DNA of 59,130 nucleotides from Sphingomonas sp. LaA6.9 (lineage in GTDB: Bacteria > Pseudomonadota > Alphaproteobacteria > Sphingomonadales > Sphingomonadaceae): assembly GCF_022601895.1 (NCBI RefSeq), contig NZ_JAKVIO010000026.1, positions 1 through 59,130 on the forward strand, read 5' to 3'. Positions 35,750 to 45,107 of this stretch are shown here, in pieces. Within the stretch, counting starts at the first letter, position 1. Each line of letters begins with the position of its first letter. The notes beneath the pieces were generated by a model, which worked only from the letters and a program-made list of their open reading frames with translations, was not told where the DNA came from and did no database searches. Position numbers and translations under genes: made by a program.

Positions 35750-37156
35750 TCAACGGTCCGCCAGACTGCGCCGCATCCCGTACAGAAAATAGACGAGCAG
35801 CCCAAAGGCGTTCCAGACAAAGAACCATTTCTGCGTCTGCACCGGCAGGCTCAGAAACAGGTAGATGCACCCGGCGATCGCAGTGCCGCCGACGAGCCAG
35901 GCCGCGGGCGTGCGGAACGGCCGATGCGCGTCGGGCGCGCGCCTGCGCAGCACCAGCATGCACACCGACACCGCGATGAAGGCGATCAACGTCCCCGAAT
36001 TGGCGAGCGCCGCGATCTCGTCGAGCGGCACCAGCCCTGCGATGATCGAAACGAACAGCGCGGTGATGAGCGTTATGCGCACGGGCGTGCCGCGCCTGAG
36101 CGAGATTCTGGCAAGCGCTGCGGGGAGGAAACCGTCGCGCGCCATCACGAGAAAGATGCGGGTCTGGCCATAGAGAAAGGCAAGCAGGACGGTGGGAAGC
36201 GCGATCACGGCCGCTGCGGCGACGATAGTTGCCACGCCCGGCTGGTCGATCTGCCGGAGGATCAGTGCCAGCGGTTCGGGGCTGTTGGCGAATTGCGTGA
36301 AGGGCAGCGCGCCGACCGCGGCGGCGGCGACGATCATGTAGATCAGCGTGCAGACGAGCATCGAACCGACGATCCCGATCGGCAGATCACGCTCAGGTTT
36401 CTTGGTTTCCTCAGCCGCGGTCGAGATCGCATCGAAGCCGTAAAAGGCGAAGAAGATGATCGCCGCGGCCGCCATCACGCCGCGCTCGACGCCATCGGGG
36501 TTCATGGACTTGCCGAAGCCGAAGGGCATGAAGGGTTCGAGATGCGTCGCGTTGAAATGCGGCAGCGCGACCGCAACGAACAGCGCCAGCGTCACGATCT
36601 TGATGATGACGAGCGCGGCGTTGAGCGTCGCGCTTTCCTTGGTCCCCAGCATCAGCAGGCCGGCGACGACCGCGATGATGAAGATCGCGGGCAGGTTGAT
36701 GATCCCGCCGAGTTCGGGGCCCTGCGCCAGTGCCATGGGGAATCCCAGCCATGCCTCGAGCAGTGGCGCGGCATAGCCCGACCAGCCGACCGCGACGGTT
36801 GACACAACCAGCGAATATTCGAGAATCAGGCTCCACCCCACCACCCAGGCGAACACCTCTCCCAGCACGCCATAGCTGTAGGTATAGGCACTGCCCGAGG
36901 CGGGCATCATCGTCGACATCTCGGCATAGGCGAGCGCGGCGCATGCGCAGATCACCCCGGCGATCGCGAACGAGACCAGCACCGCGGGGCCGGCACGATC
37001 GGCGCCGACGCCGATCAGCGTCAATATCCCCGTCCCGACGATCGCGCCGACGCCGAGCGCCACGAGATGCGGCCAGGACAGCGTTGGGGTCAGGCGGTGT
37101 TCGTGCGGCTGGTCCTCTCCGGTGAGAATCGTCTTGCGCCGCAACAGTCTGTTCAT
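35750..37156 (-). CDS. APC-superfamily amino acid permease
   Basis: The protein has 468 residues with twelve hydrophobic segments. The first transmembrane segment carries the substrate-binding unwound motif GVGAIVGTGILTLIG. ASGSAYTYSYGVLGEVFAWVVGWSLILEY is the conserved APC segment 3, and GFDAISTAAEETKKPERDLPIGI is the loop after segment 6. It imports amino acids (the cationic or small neutral type cannot be told apart) across the inner membrane. It is convergent with DUF2147 and divergent from the TonB receptor. Confidence 0.9.
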   Translation of the reverse strand: MNRLLRRKTILTGEDQPHEHRLTPTLSWPHLVALGVGAIVGTGILTLIGVGADRAGPAVLVSFAIAGVICACAALAYAEMSTMMPASGSAYTYSYGVLGEVFAWVVGWSLILEYSLVVSTVAVGWSGYAAPLLEAWLGFPMALAQGPELGGIINLPAIFIIAVVAGLLMLGTKESATLNAALVIIKIVTLALFVAVALPHFNATHLEPFMPFGFGKSMNPDGVERGVMAAAAIIFFAFYGFDAISTAAEETKKPERDLPIGIVGSMLVCTLIYMIVAAAAVGALPFTQFANSPEPLALILRQIDQPGVATIVAAAAVIALPTVLLAFLYGQTRIFLVMARDGFLPAALARISLRRGTPVRITLITALFVSIIAGLVPLDEIAALANSGTLIAFIAVSVCMLVLRRRAPDAHRPFRTPAAWLVGGTAIAGCIYLFLSLPVQTQKWFFVWNAFGLLVYFLYGMRRSLADR

Positions 37157-37241
37157 ACCCGCTCCTGATTTGCGCGAACGATAGAGAAACCCGCGCCAAT
37201 GTCGAGCGCGGGTGGTCCGAACGCTTTGGCGCAGAATTATC

Positions 37242-37258
37242 TCAACTCATCCAGTTGA
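37242..37258. promoter_or_regulatory. Small inverted repeat overlapping a TTGACA box
   Basis: TCAACT-CATCC-AGTTGA is a perfect 6-bp dyad that overlaps TTGACA at 37255-37260 in the 196-bp gap between the permease and the TonB receptor. No clear -10 follows at 16-18 bases. It could be an operator for either divergent gene. Confidence 0.3.
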
Positions 37259-37352
37259 CAAGAAAACCTCGTTGCAGGTCCAAGCAAATCTTGTTTCGAT
37301 CTTCTCAACTAAAAAAGTAGGGAATCGTTCGACTCATAATCCGGGGGATTGA

Positions 37353-39830
37353 ATGACTATTGCCACGCGCCATTTCCTGCTCACGGGGGCCGCCTTTCTC
37401 GCGTCCGTCGCGCCTTCGCTCGCCCATGCCGAAACACCGGCGGAAGAAGTCGAGCCTCAGGCCCGCGTCAGCGACGCTGCGGGCGAGATCGTGGTCACCG
37501 CACGACGCCGCGAGGAAACCGCCCAGGACGTGCCGATCGCAATCTCGGTCGTCGGCGGCGACCAGATCGACAATACCGGCAGCTTCAACGTGGGCCGTCT
37601 CCAGCAGCTCACGCCTACGCTGCAATTCTACACAACCAATCCGCGCAACTCGGCGGTCAACATCCGCGGCATCGGCGCGCCGTTCGGCCTCACCAATGAC
37701 GGCATCGAACAGGGCGTCGGCATCTATGTCGACGATGTCTATTATTCGCGCGTCGCCTCCGCGACCTTCGACTTCCTCGACGTCGCGCAGATCGAGGTTC
37801 TGCGCGGGCCGCAGGGCACGCTCTACGGCAAGAACACCACCGCGGGCGCGATCAACATCACGACCAACCAGCCGACCTTCGATTTTGAGGGCAAGGCCGA
37901 GGTCAGCATCGGCAATCTTGATTTCAAGCAGGCCAAGGCCGCGATTTCGGGACCGCTGTCGGACACGCTGGCCGCGCGCATCGCGGTGTCGGCGACCGAC
38001 CGACGCGGCACTATCTTCAATGTCACGACGGATCGCTGGATCCAGAGCCAGGACAATATCGGCCTGCGCGGCCAGTTGCTGTGGCGGCCGACCGACGATC
38101 TAGACATCACGCTGAGCGCCGACTGGAACAAGCAGGAGGCGGTATGCTGCGGCTCGGTCTTCGTCCGCACCGGCTCGACGCAGCGCCCGCTGAATCGCCA
38201 ATATGCGGCGCTGGCGGCCGCGCAGGGCTATACCGTCGTCAGCACCAATCCCTTTGACCGGCTGACCGACCTCGACGCCAATCTGAACGCGGGCAACGAG
38301 ATCGGCGGCGCTGCGCTGCGCATCAAATGGGATGTGGGGCCGGGAACGCTGACCTCGATCACCGCCTGGCGCTATTGGGACTGGCAGCCCGAGAACGACC
38401 GCGACTTCACCGGCCTGCCGATCGTCACCAAATCGCAGAACCCGTCGCAGCAGGACCAGTATACGCAGGAACTGCGCTACAATTACACCGGCGACCAGTT
38501 CGATTTCGTGGTGGGCGGCTTCGCCTATTACCAGCGCATCGACACCCAGGGCACCGAATCGCACGGCCCGGCGTCGAGCCGCTGGACGCTCAATCCCGGC
38601 AATGTGCCGCCGGGCTCGTCGGGCTGCGGCCCGAGCGTGAACAACCAGCTTGCCTGCACGCCGTCGGTGCTTAACGGGTTGACCGCGATCAACACGCAAT
38701 ATCTGAAGAACACCAGCCTCGCGCTGTTCGGTCAGCTGAGCTGGAAGGTCACCGACGAACTGACCATCCAGCCGGGCGCCCGCCTGAACTATGACAAGAA
38801 GGACGGCTTCTATCAGCGCAAGGTTTTCGCAGGCGACGGCACCCCGGTCGTGTTCGGCCCGACCGATCCGGTCACGCTCGCCCGGCTCAGCGTGTTCGCG
38901 CCGCAGGAAATCTCTCCGAGCTTCAGCGACTGGAACTTCAGCTACGACCTGACGCTCACCTATGAAGCGACACAGGATCTTCTCCTGTATGCGACCTACG
39001 CCAAGACCTTCAAATCGGGCGGCATCAACCAGAATGGCGTGCCCACCGACGCCCAGAACAATCCCATCCTCGCCGCAGCAACGGTGAAGCCGGAATCGGT
39101 CCAGCATTTCGAGGCCGGCCTGAAGAGCGAATTCTGGGATCACCGCGCGACGTTCAATCTCGCGGCGTTCCGCACCGACATCAAGAATTATCAGGCTAAT
39201 GTGAACAACGGCCAGTTCGGCGTTCTCCGCGGCTATCTTGCCAATGCGGGCAAGGTGCGCACCCAGGGCATCGAGGCGGATTTCACGGTCCAGCCGAGCG
39301 AGCGCTTCAGCGCCTATGCGAGCGGCGCCTATACCGATGCCAAATATGTCCGCTTCGTCGACGCGCCGTGCCCGCCCGAACTGTCTGGCGGCACCACCGT
39401 TGGGGCAGGCCAGACACCGGGTGCGCCCGGTGTTCCGGGCGCGCTCAGCCCCGCCAATTGCGACATTTCGGGGCAGCGCCTGCCCGGCGTGTCCAAATGG
39501 GCCTTCTCCTTCGGTGCGGAGGTCAACGTGCCCTCGTCGCTGTTCGATCGCGAGGGCCAGTTCTACCTTGGCTATGACGGCAACTATCGTTCGGACTTCT
39601 CCTCGAACCCGTCACCTTCGGCTTACACCTGGATCGATGGCTATGCGCTGTCGAACTTCCGCGCTGGCTTCCGGACGGAGTCGGGGTTCAACGTCTTTGG
39701 CTGGGTCCGCAACGCGTTTGACGAGGACTATCTCGAACAGCTGAGCGTCGGCCCCGGCAATACGGGTCTGATCGTCGGCCTGCCCGGCGATCCGCGCACC
39801 TATGGCCTGACGATTTCGGCCAAGTTCTGA
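37353..39830 (+). CDS. TonB-dependent receptor
   Basis: The protein has 825 residues. GGGGGATT lies four bases before the ATG. Signal peptide (FLLTGAAFLASVAPSLAHA), TonB box EIVVTARRREE, plug with AQDVPIAISVVGGDQI, LTPTLQFYT and EVLRGPQGTLYGKNTTAGAINI, and a long barrel ending in Phe (LTISAKF). It belongs to the large 'EIVVTA..E..QDVP' receptor class expanded in sphingomonads, used for sugars, aromatics and peptides. A strong hairpin follows the stop, and the next gene is a secreted PQQ-type sugar dehydrogenase, so a carbohydrate-like substrate is a weak guess. Confidence 0.92.
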   Translation: MTIATRHFLLTGAAFLASVAPSLAHAETPAEEVEPQARVSDAAGEIVVTARRREETAQDVPIAISVVGGDQIDNTGSFNVGRLQQLTPTLQFYTTNPRNSAVNIRGIGAPFGLTNDGIEQGVGIYVDDVYYSRVASATFDFLDVAQIEVLRGPQGTLYGKNTTAGAINITTNQPTFDFEGKAEVSIGNLDFKQAKAAISGPLSDTLAARIAVSATDRRGTIFNVTTDRWIQSQDNIGLRGQLLWRPTDDLDITLSADWNKQEAVCCGSVFVRTGSTQRPLNRQYAALAAAQGYTVVSTNPFDRLTDLDANLNAGNEIGGAALRIKWDVGPGTLTSITAWRYWDWQPENDRDFTGLPIVTKSQNPSQQDQYTQELRYNYTGDQFDFVVGGFAYYQRIDTQGTESHGPASSRWTLNPGNVPPGSSGCGPSVNNQLACTPSVLNGLTAINTQYLKNTSLALFGQLSWKVTDELTIQPGARLNYDKKDGFYQRKVFAGDGTPVVFGPTDPVTLARLSVFAPQEISPSFSDWNFSYDLTLTYEATQDLLLYATYAKTFKSGGINQNGVPTDAQNNPILAAATVKPESVQHFEAGLKSEFWDHRATFNLAAFRTDIKNYQANVNNGQFGVLRGYLANAGKVRTQGIEADFTVQPSERFSAYASGAYTDAKYVRFVDAPCPPELSGGTTVGAGQTPGAPGVPGALSPANCDISGQRLPGVSKWAFSFGAEVNVPSSLFDREGQFYLGYDGNYRSDFSSNPSPSAYTWIDGYALSNFRAGFRTESGFNVFGWVRNAFDEDYLEQLSVGPGNTGLIVGLPGDPRTYGLTISAKF

Positions 39831-39869
39831 GGTCCGCCGCCCGCCGTCTGTGCAGGGCGGGCGCTGACC

Positions 39870-39905
39870 AGCCACGGGCGCGAAGTCACGCACGCGCCCG
39901 TGGCT
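39870..39905 (+). terminator. Strong hairpin after the TonB receptor (terminator without T-tract)
   Basis: AGCCACGGGCGCG (39870-39882) pairs perfectly over 13 bases with 39893-39905 around a 10-base loop, 39 bases after the receptor stop. No T-run follows, so it may be a rho-assisted end or a processing barrier. Confidence 0.55.
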
Positions 39906-39983
39906 GCCCTTGCCAAAGCCTTCTGATCGGACGAAACTCGCGCGTCTTTCCGGGCACAAGCTGGGCCCTGGACTGGAGGTCCG

Positions 39984-41492
39984 ATGCGTATCGGTTGGGC
40001 GCTTCTCCCCCTGCTGGCGCTGGCGCTGGGCGGTTGCCGCGTGGTGGTTCGCTCGGGCGGCGGCGACATCTTCAACAACGTCCCGCGCTTCACCTCGGCG
40101 GATCGCGTTGCAACGCCCGAGGGTAGCACCGCGGCCTTCTACACTGCGACCGCGATCGACGTCGATGGCGATCGCCTGACCTTCTCGCTTTCGGGCGGCG
40201 CCGATGTCGACCGGTTCAGCATCACGAGCGCGGGCGCGCTGTCCTTCCGGACCGCGCCCGATTTCGAGGCGCCGTCCGACGCCGACCGCGACAATGTCTA
40301 TGTGGTCCGCATCGCGGTCTCGGACGGGCGCACAAGCGAGACATTGACGCTCTCGGTGACCGTCACCGACGCGGTGACCGGTGCCTTTCGCGTCCGCCGC
40401 GTTGCGACGGGGTTCAGCGCGCCGCTCTACGCCATCGGCGCTCCCGGCAGTTCGAGCCGACTGCTCGTCGTCGAGCGCGGCGGGCTGATCCGTATCCTCA
40501 CGCCCTCGACGGGCGCGATCGCCGGCGTGCCCTTTCTCGATGTCAGCGGCCAGATCTCGACCGATGGCGAACGCGGACTGCTTGGCCTCGCACTCGCCCC
40601 CGACTTCCAGCAAAGCGGTACCGCCTATGTCTATCTGACGAATCCCGCGGGCACGATCGAGATCAGGCGCTATCGCACCATTGCGGGCAATCCCGATCGG
40701 CTCGACCCGGCCAGCGCCGACGTCATCCTCAGCATAGCGCACCCGGGCTTCAGCAACCATAATGGCGGCTGGATCGACTTCGGACCCGATGGCTTCCTCT
40801 ATGTCGCAACGGGCGACGGCGGTGGCGCCAACGATCCGAATGCCAACAGCCAGAACCGCGCCAGCCTGCTCGGCAAGATCCTTCGCCTCGACGTCAACCG
40901 CGACGACTTCCCGAACGATGCAGCGCGCGACTATGCGATCCCCGCGGGCAATCCCTTTGCGAGCGAGATCTGGGCTTACGGTCTGCGCAATCCTTTCCGC
41001 AACAGCTTCGACCGCGTGACCGGGAACCTCTGGATCGGCGATGTCGGGCAAAACGCGATCGAGGAAATAGACCTGATGCGCGCCTCCGACGGCGGCGCCA
41101 ATTTCGGCTGGCCGCTGTTCGAGGGAACGATGGCGCTTGCGGGCCAGCCGGGAACGGGATTCACTTTTCCCGTCACCGAATACGGCCACGGCACCGGCGC
41201 GCTTCAGGGCAATTCGGTGACCGGCGGCTATGTCTATCGCGGCCCGGTCGAGCAATTGCAGGGGCTCTACATCTTCGGCGATTTTGTCCGCGGCGCGATA
41301 TGGTCTGTGCCGATCAGCCAGCTCACGCCCGGCACGACACGGCCCAGCAGCGGCTTCACCGTCCGCACGCAGGATTTTGCGCCGCAGACCGGCAGCATCA
41401 ACAATATCGCGAGCTTCGGCCTGGATCAGGTGGGCAATCTCTTCATCGTCGATTTCGATGGCGAGATTTTCGTGATCGAACCGGCTCCCTGA
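39984..41492 (+). CDS. PQQ-dependent sugar dehydrogenase lipoprotein with cadherin-like domain
   Basis: The protein has 502 residues; ACTGGAGG lies just before the ATG. The signal ends in the lipobox LALGGC. Residues ~30-125 form a cadherin-like domain (TAIDVDGDRLTFSLSGG, VYVVRIAVSDG). A six-bladed propeller of the soluble glucose dehydrogenase class follows: VVERGGLIRIL, GERGLLGLALAPDF, the PQQ/active-site segments FSNHNGGWIDFGPDG and YVATGDGGG, YGLRNPFRNSFD, and GDVGQNAIEEIDL. It oxidises an aldose or similar sugar at the outer membrane, passing electrons to a quinone or cytochrome. The fused adhesion-type domain is uncommon and may hold the enzyme on a polymer. Confidence 0.9.
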   Translation: MRIGWALLPLLALALGGCRVVVRSGGGDIFNNVPRFTSADRVATPEGSTAAFYTATAIDVDGDRLTFSLSGGADVDRFSITSAGALSFRTAPDFEAPSDADRDNVYVVRIAVSDGRTSETLTLSVTVTDAVTGAFRVRRVATGFSAPLYAIGAPGSSSRLLVVERGGLIRILTPSTGAIAGVPFLDVSGQISTDGERGLLGLALAPDFQQSGTAYVYLTNPAGTIEIRRYRTIAGNPDRLDPASADVILSIAHPGFSNHNGGWIDFGPDGFLYVATGDGGGANDPNANSQNRASLLGKILRLDVNRDDFPNDAARDYAIPAGNPFASEIWAYGLRNPFRNSFDRVTGNLWIGDVGQNAIEEIDLMRASDGGANFGWPLFEGTMALAGQPGTGFTFPVTEYGHGTGALQGNSVTGGYVYRGPVEQLQGLYIFGDFVRGAIWSVPISQLTPGTTRPSSGFTVRTQDFAPQTGSINNIASFGLDQVGNLFIVDFDGEIFVIEPAP

Positions 41493-41669
41493 AAATTTGC
41501 AGTTGCCAGCAACAGCGCGGCCCGGAGCGCGCTTAGCTTCACTTAGCTTCGCAATTTTCTCACAAAACACCATCGTGATCGGTCCCTCGCGCCGCGGACC
41601 CGGACGCGGCCGCGCGAGGAACATGACAGGAACGTGCCATGTAGGACAGCGGCTGGAGCGATTGCGCGC

Positions 41670-42575
41670 TCAGCGATACTCCGGATCGTCCATCCACGGC
41701 GCAAAATGCGGCGTGTCGGACGATACCCGGTCGGGATAGTTCGCGGCGCGCTTTTCTAGGAATGAGGAGACGCCCTCTTTCGCATCGGCACTTGCCCCGC
41801 GTGCCCAGATCGCACGGCTGTCGAGGCGGTGTGCCTCCATCGGGTGGCTCGCGCCCAGCATCCGCCACAGCATCTGTCGCGTGAGCGCGATGGATACCGG
41901 GGCGCTCTCCGCGGTGAGTTCATGCGCCAGCGCGCGAGCCGCGCCAAGCAGGTCGTCGGGGGCGTGGAGCGATCGGACGAGGCCGCCCGAAAGCGCCTCC
42001 GCGACATCGAAGACGCGGCCCGAATAGCACCATTCGAGCGCCTTTCCGATGCCGACCAGCCGCGGCAGGAACCAGCTCGACGCCGCTTCGGGCACGATTC
42101 CGCGTCGCGCGAAAACGAAGCCGAAGCGCGCCCCGTCGCTCGCCAGCCGGAAGTCCATCGGCAAGGTCATGGTTGCACCGATCCCGACTGCGGGGCCATT
42201 GATCGCGCCGATCACGGGCTTTTTGCAGTTGAAGATGCGCAGTGTCAGCATGCCCCCGCCGTCGCGCACGCTGGGGTGGCTGTAGTCGACGTTGCCATCG
42301 GCGCCGATCGGCGAACCGGCGTCGTTCCAGCCTTCGCCCTGCGCATAGTCGAAGGTTGCGCCGCCCGCACCGAGATCCGCGCCCGCGCAAAAGGCACGCC
42401 CGGCGCCCGTCACGATCACCGCGCGCACCATATCGTCGGCATCGGCCAGGTCGAAGGCCGCAATCATCTCGCGCATCATCTCGACGGTGAATGCATTGAG
42501 CCTGTCGGGCCGGTTGAGCGTGATCGTGAAGATGCCGTCGCTGGCGTCGGTCGTGATCGTGTTGAACTGGCGCAT
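41670..42575 (-). CDS. Enoyl-CoA hydratase/isomerase (crotonase) family protein
   Basis: The protein has 301 residues. [15 protein letters not shown] opens the crotonase fold, [13 protein letters not shown] gives the first oxyanion-hole segment, [22 protein letters not shown] the second, and [16 protein letters not shown] carries the Glu expected in the active-site loop. C-terminal helices (HRLDSRAIW) form the trimer. It acts on acyl-CoA thioesters. AGGGAGAG precedes the ATG. It is the last gene of the SDR / isomerase / crotonase run, which looks like a catabolic acyl-CoA or ring-cleavage side pathway; the substrate is unknown. Confidence 0.9.
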   Translation of the reverse strand: MRQFNTITTDASDGIFTITLNRPDRLNAFTVEMMREMIAAFDLADADDMVRAVIVTGAGRAFCAGADLGAGGATFDYAQGEGWNDAGSPIGADGNVDYSHPSVRDGGGMLTLRIFNCKKPVIGAINGPAVGIGATMTLPMDFRLASDGARFGFVFARRGIVPEAASSWFLPRLVGIGKALEWCYSGRVFDVAEALSGGLVRSLHAPDDLLGAARALAHELTAESAPVSIALTRQMLWRMLGASHPMEAHRLDSRAIWARGASADAKEGVSSFLEKRAANYPDRVSSDTPHFAPWMDDPEYR

Positions 42576-42593
42576 TGTCTCTCCCTTGTCAGG

Positions 42594-43205
42594 TCACGCG
42601 CTGACACGCGCGCCAATTGCTTCTTCGACCTCACCAAGCCGGTCCTTGCCGAACCAGAGTTCGCCATCGACGACGAAGGCGGGCAGTCCGAATACGCCGT
42701 GATCGAGCGCAGCCTGGGTCTGGGCCATCAGCGCGTCCTTGGTGCCCTGCATCTGCGCGCGGTCGGCGATGCGGTCGACGGGGAGGCCCGCCTCGGCAAA
42801 GGCAGCGCCGAAGGTTCGGGGATCGTCCATCTTTCGCGGATCCTCCCACATATAATGCCAGGCGGCGGCGACATAGCGATCGAACACGCCTTCGGCCTCG
42901 GCCGCCACTGCGCCGCGCATCAGCATCAGCGTGTTGACCGGGAAATGCGGGTTCATGCGAAACTCGGCGAGCCGGTGCTTCACCACAAAGCGTTCCATCT
43001 CGCGGCGCTCATAGGCGAGCTTGGCCGGGATATCCGCATAGGCCATCATCGGCGACTGGTTGCCCGTGGCCTTGAAGATGCCGCCCAGCAACGCAGGGAT
43101 CTGGCGAAAGCGGACGCCCGTGCGCGCCTCGATCCCGGGCAAGACGCGCCACGACAGATAGGCATTGGGGCTGCCGAAATCGAAATAGAAGATCGGATCG
43201 GTCAT
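42594..43205 (-). CDS. 2-hydroxychromene-2-carboxylate isomerase-type (DsbA-like kappa GST) protein
   Basis: The protein has 203 residues. [18 protein letters not shown] contains the catalytic-loop Ser of this kappa-GST/DsbA-fold family. [18 protein letters not shown] and the end [21 protein letters not shown] are conserved signatures. True members use glutathione to isomerise 2-hydroxychromene-2-carboxylate in naphthalene breakdown, but many relatives act on other substrates. It lies 12 bases after the SDR gene and 18 before the crotonase. Confidence 0.88.
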   Translation of the reverse strand: MTDPIFYFDFGSPNAYLSWRVLPGIEARTGVRFRQIPALLGGIFKATGNQSPMMAYADIPAKLAYERREMERFVVKHRLAEFRMNPHFPVNTLMLMRGAVAAEAEGVFDRYVAAAWHYMWEDPRKMDDPRTFGAAFAEAGLPVDRIADRAQMQGTKDALMAQTQAALDHGVFGLPAFVVDGELWFGKDRLGEVEEAIGARVSA

Positions 43206-43217
43206 CGCGGCATCCTT

Positions 43218-43949
43218 TCACCAGGTCTCGCCAAAGGGGCGCAGGTCGAGTTCGTGCGTCCATGCGTCGCGCGGCTGGCGGTGGAGCTGCCAATAGGTCT
43301 CCGCGATCGAGGCGGGGTTCATCAGCTGTTCCTGCGGCACCTCCGCACCGCTCGACTGCGCAATCCGTTCGCGCACCCAGGCGGTGTCGACGGGGGAATC
43401 GATCACCAGATGCGCGACATGGATGTTCTTCGGGCCGAGCTCGCGCGCCATCGACTGAGCGAGCCCACGCAGCCCGAACTTGGCGGCGGCAAAAGCGGCA
43501 TATCCCGAGCCACCCCTGAGCGACGCGGTGGCGCCCGTGAAGAAGATCGAGCCGCCGCCATTGGCGAGCAGATGCCGCGCCGCCTCGCGCCCCGTCAGGA
43601 AACCCGCATAGCATGCCATTTCCCAGACCTTGCGAAAGACGCGCTCGGTGGTGTCGAGGATCGGGAAATTGACATTGGCGCCGATGTTGAAGACGCAGAG
43701 TTCGAGCGGTGCGGCGGTATTGACCCCTTCCAGAAAGCCCGAGACCTCGTCCTCCTTGCGCGCATCGACGCTGTGCGCGGTGGCTTGCCCGCCCGCAGCC
43801 GCAATCTCGTCGACGAGCCCCGCGAGCTTGCTCCCGTCGCGCCGCGCCAGATGGACCCGATAGCCCTCAGCGGCGAAGCGCCGCGCGATCGCGCTGCCGA
43901 TGAAGTCGCCCGCGCCGACGATCGCGACACTCGCATTGCGTTCAGCCAT
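43218..43949 (-). CDS. SDR-family protein with Phe in place of the catalytic Tyr
   Basis: The protein has 243 residues. The ATG at 43949 follows GGGAGAG. The nucleotide-binding loop reads [19 protein letters not shown] and NIGAN replaces the usual NNAG. Where classical SDRs have Tyr-x-x-x-Lys, this one has Phe153-Ala-Ala-Ala-Lys157, and the nearest Tyr (Tyr150) is three positions early. The sequence otherwise follows the family well ([27 protein letters not shown]). This marks a subgroup that may use another acid or bind without catalysis. It is the first gene of a three-gene operon. Confidence 0.87.
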   Translation of the reverse strand: MAERNASVAIVGAGDFIGSAIARRFAAEGYRVHLARRDGSKLAGLVDEIAAAGGQATAHSVDARKEDEVSGFLEGVNTAAPLELCVFNIGANVNFPILDTTERVFRKVWEMACYAGFLTGREAARHLLANGGGSIFFTGATASLRGGSGYAAFAAAKFGLRGLAQSMARELGPKNIHVAHLVIDSPVDTAWVRERIAQSSGAEVPQEQLMNPASIAETYWQLHRQPRDAWTHELDLRPFGETW

Positions 43950-44003
43950 GGTTCTCTCCCGCATGAATTGACTCGCGCGCACGCCTCACCGAGAAAGCCC
44001 CGC

Positions 44004-44699
44004 ATGAACGACGCGGTCAAGCTGCATGAGAGTTGGAAGACGCCTTTGTCGGGCGAATTCGAGAGTCCCTATATGGCCGGGCTCAGGCAGTTCCTCATCG
44101 ACGAAAAGGACAGCGGCAAGCGCATCTTTCCCAGGGGAAGCGAATATTTCCGCGCGCTCGACCTGACCCCGCTCGATCGCGTCAGGGTCGTGATCCTGGG
44201 GCAGGATCCCTATCATGGCGAAGGCCAGGCGCATGGGCTCTGCTTCAGCGTGCGTCCCGGCGTCCGGCCGCCGCCCTCGCTGGTCAATATCTACAAGGAG
44301 CTTGAGGCCGATCTGGGCATCGCACGACCGGGACACGGCTTCCTCGAGCACTGGGCGCAACAGGGGGTGCTGCTGCTCAACAGCGTGCTGACCGTCGAGA
44401 TGGCGCGGGCCGCTTCGCATCAGGGCAAGGGCTGGGAAAAGTTTACCGATGCGATCGTGCGGCTGGTCAACGACCGCGTCGAACCCGTCGTGTTCATGCT
44501 CTGGGGCGCCTATGCCCAGCGCAAGGCTTCGTTCGTCGACACGACGCGCCATCTGGTGCTCAAGGCCGCGCACCCCTCGCCGCTGTCGGCGCATAACGGC
44601 TTTCTGGGATGCCGCCATTTCTCGAAGGCCAACGCCTTTCTTGAAAGCCATGGCCGAGGCGCGGTGGACTGGACGCTGCCCGCTCCGGCCGCTGGTTAA
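44004..44699 (+). CDS. ung: Uracil-DNA glycosylase, family 1
   Basis: The protein has 231 residues. Motif A is GQDPYH (Asp68 activates water), followed by [10 protein letters not shown]. The C-terminal minor-groove loop reads [11 protein letters not shown] with the second catalytic His. [10 protein letters not shown] and [12 protein letters not shown] are also conserved. It removes uracil from DNA in base-excision repair. Its ATG is divergent from the SDR operon with 54 bases between. The next gene is 124 bases on and is not obviously related. Confidence 0.95.
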   Translation: MNDAVKLHESWKTPLSGEFESPYMAGLRQFLIDEKDSGKRIFPRGSEYFRALDLTPLDRVRVVILGQDPYHGEGQAHGLCFSVRPGVRPPPSLVNIYKELEADLGIARPGHGFLEHWAQQGVLLLNSVLTVEMARAASHQGKGWEKFTDAIVRLVNDRVEPVVFMLWGAYAQRKASFVDTTRHLVLKAAHPSPLSAHNGFLGCRHFSKANAFLESHGRGAVDWTLPAPAAG

Positions 44700-44823
44700 T
44701 CCGGAACGCTTGCGGAATATCAATGCGGCCGCCGCAGCGATGCTATCGAAGGTTGCGGCCTGCGCGTGAGCCCATGCGGCCCCGATAGGCGAGCAGTTTC
44801 TCGAACCGCGCGAGGATGATGCC

Positions 44824-45105
44824 ATGGCCACGGTGTTCGGACTTTCAGATCCCACCTTCGTCATCGCGAAGGATGGCAAATTTTATCTGACGCTGAGCGT
44901 GCTCGAATATGATCCGGCGGCGATCGGCGCCAGCGCTTCGCTCAAGGCGGGTGTCGCCGCAATCGCAGCGGCTTTCAACGCCGGGCAGAAATTCGAGGCG
45001 GCCGTCGTCGCGTTCAGCATGGTCACCAGTGCCGCGCAGACGCGGCCACGCCATGTCAATGTGATCTCCATGGCGCAGACGAATCCCATCGCGCCCGACG
45101 AGTGA
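44824..45105 (+). CDS. 93-residue unrecognised protein upstream of YcaO (candidate modification substrate)
   Basis: GAGGATGAT precedes the ATG. The stop overlaps the possible GTG start of YcaO, so they are translationally linked. The protein has no signal peptide, no Cys and one Pro in the first 30 residues. Residues 1-30 look like a beta-rich leader (FVIAKDGKFYLTLSVLEYD). Residues ~35-70 form a hydrophobic Ala/Val/Gly-rich amphipathic stretch with SLKAG, FNAGQKFEAAV and FSMVTSAAQ. The tail RHVNVISMAQTNPIAPDE is polar, with Ser, Thr and Asn. I recognise no family. Its size and coupling fit a precursor peptide or an accessory binding protein for the YcaO/TfuA pair. The lack of Cys argues against thiazole formation and is neutral for thioamidation. 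Confidence 0.7.
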   Translation: MATVFGLSDPTFVIAKDGKFYLTLSVLEYDPAAIGASASLKAGVAAIAAAFNAGQKFEAAVVAFSMVTSAAQTRPRHVNVISMAQTNPIAPDE

Positions 45106-45107
45106 CC

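Noticed and set aside
41829-44003. Very long plus-strand frame leading into ung
   Set aside because: It lies opposite crotonase, isomerase and SDR genes with clear motifs. The real ung begins at 44004; the upstream part is an antisense shadow.
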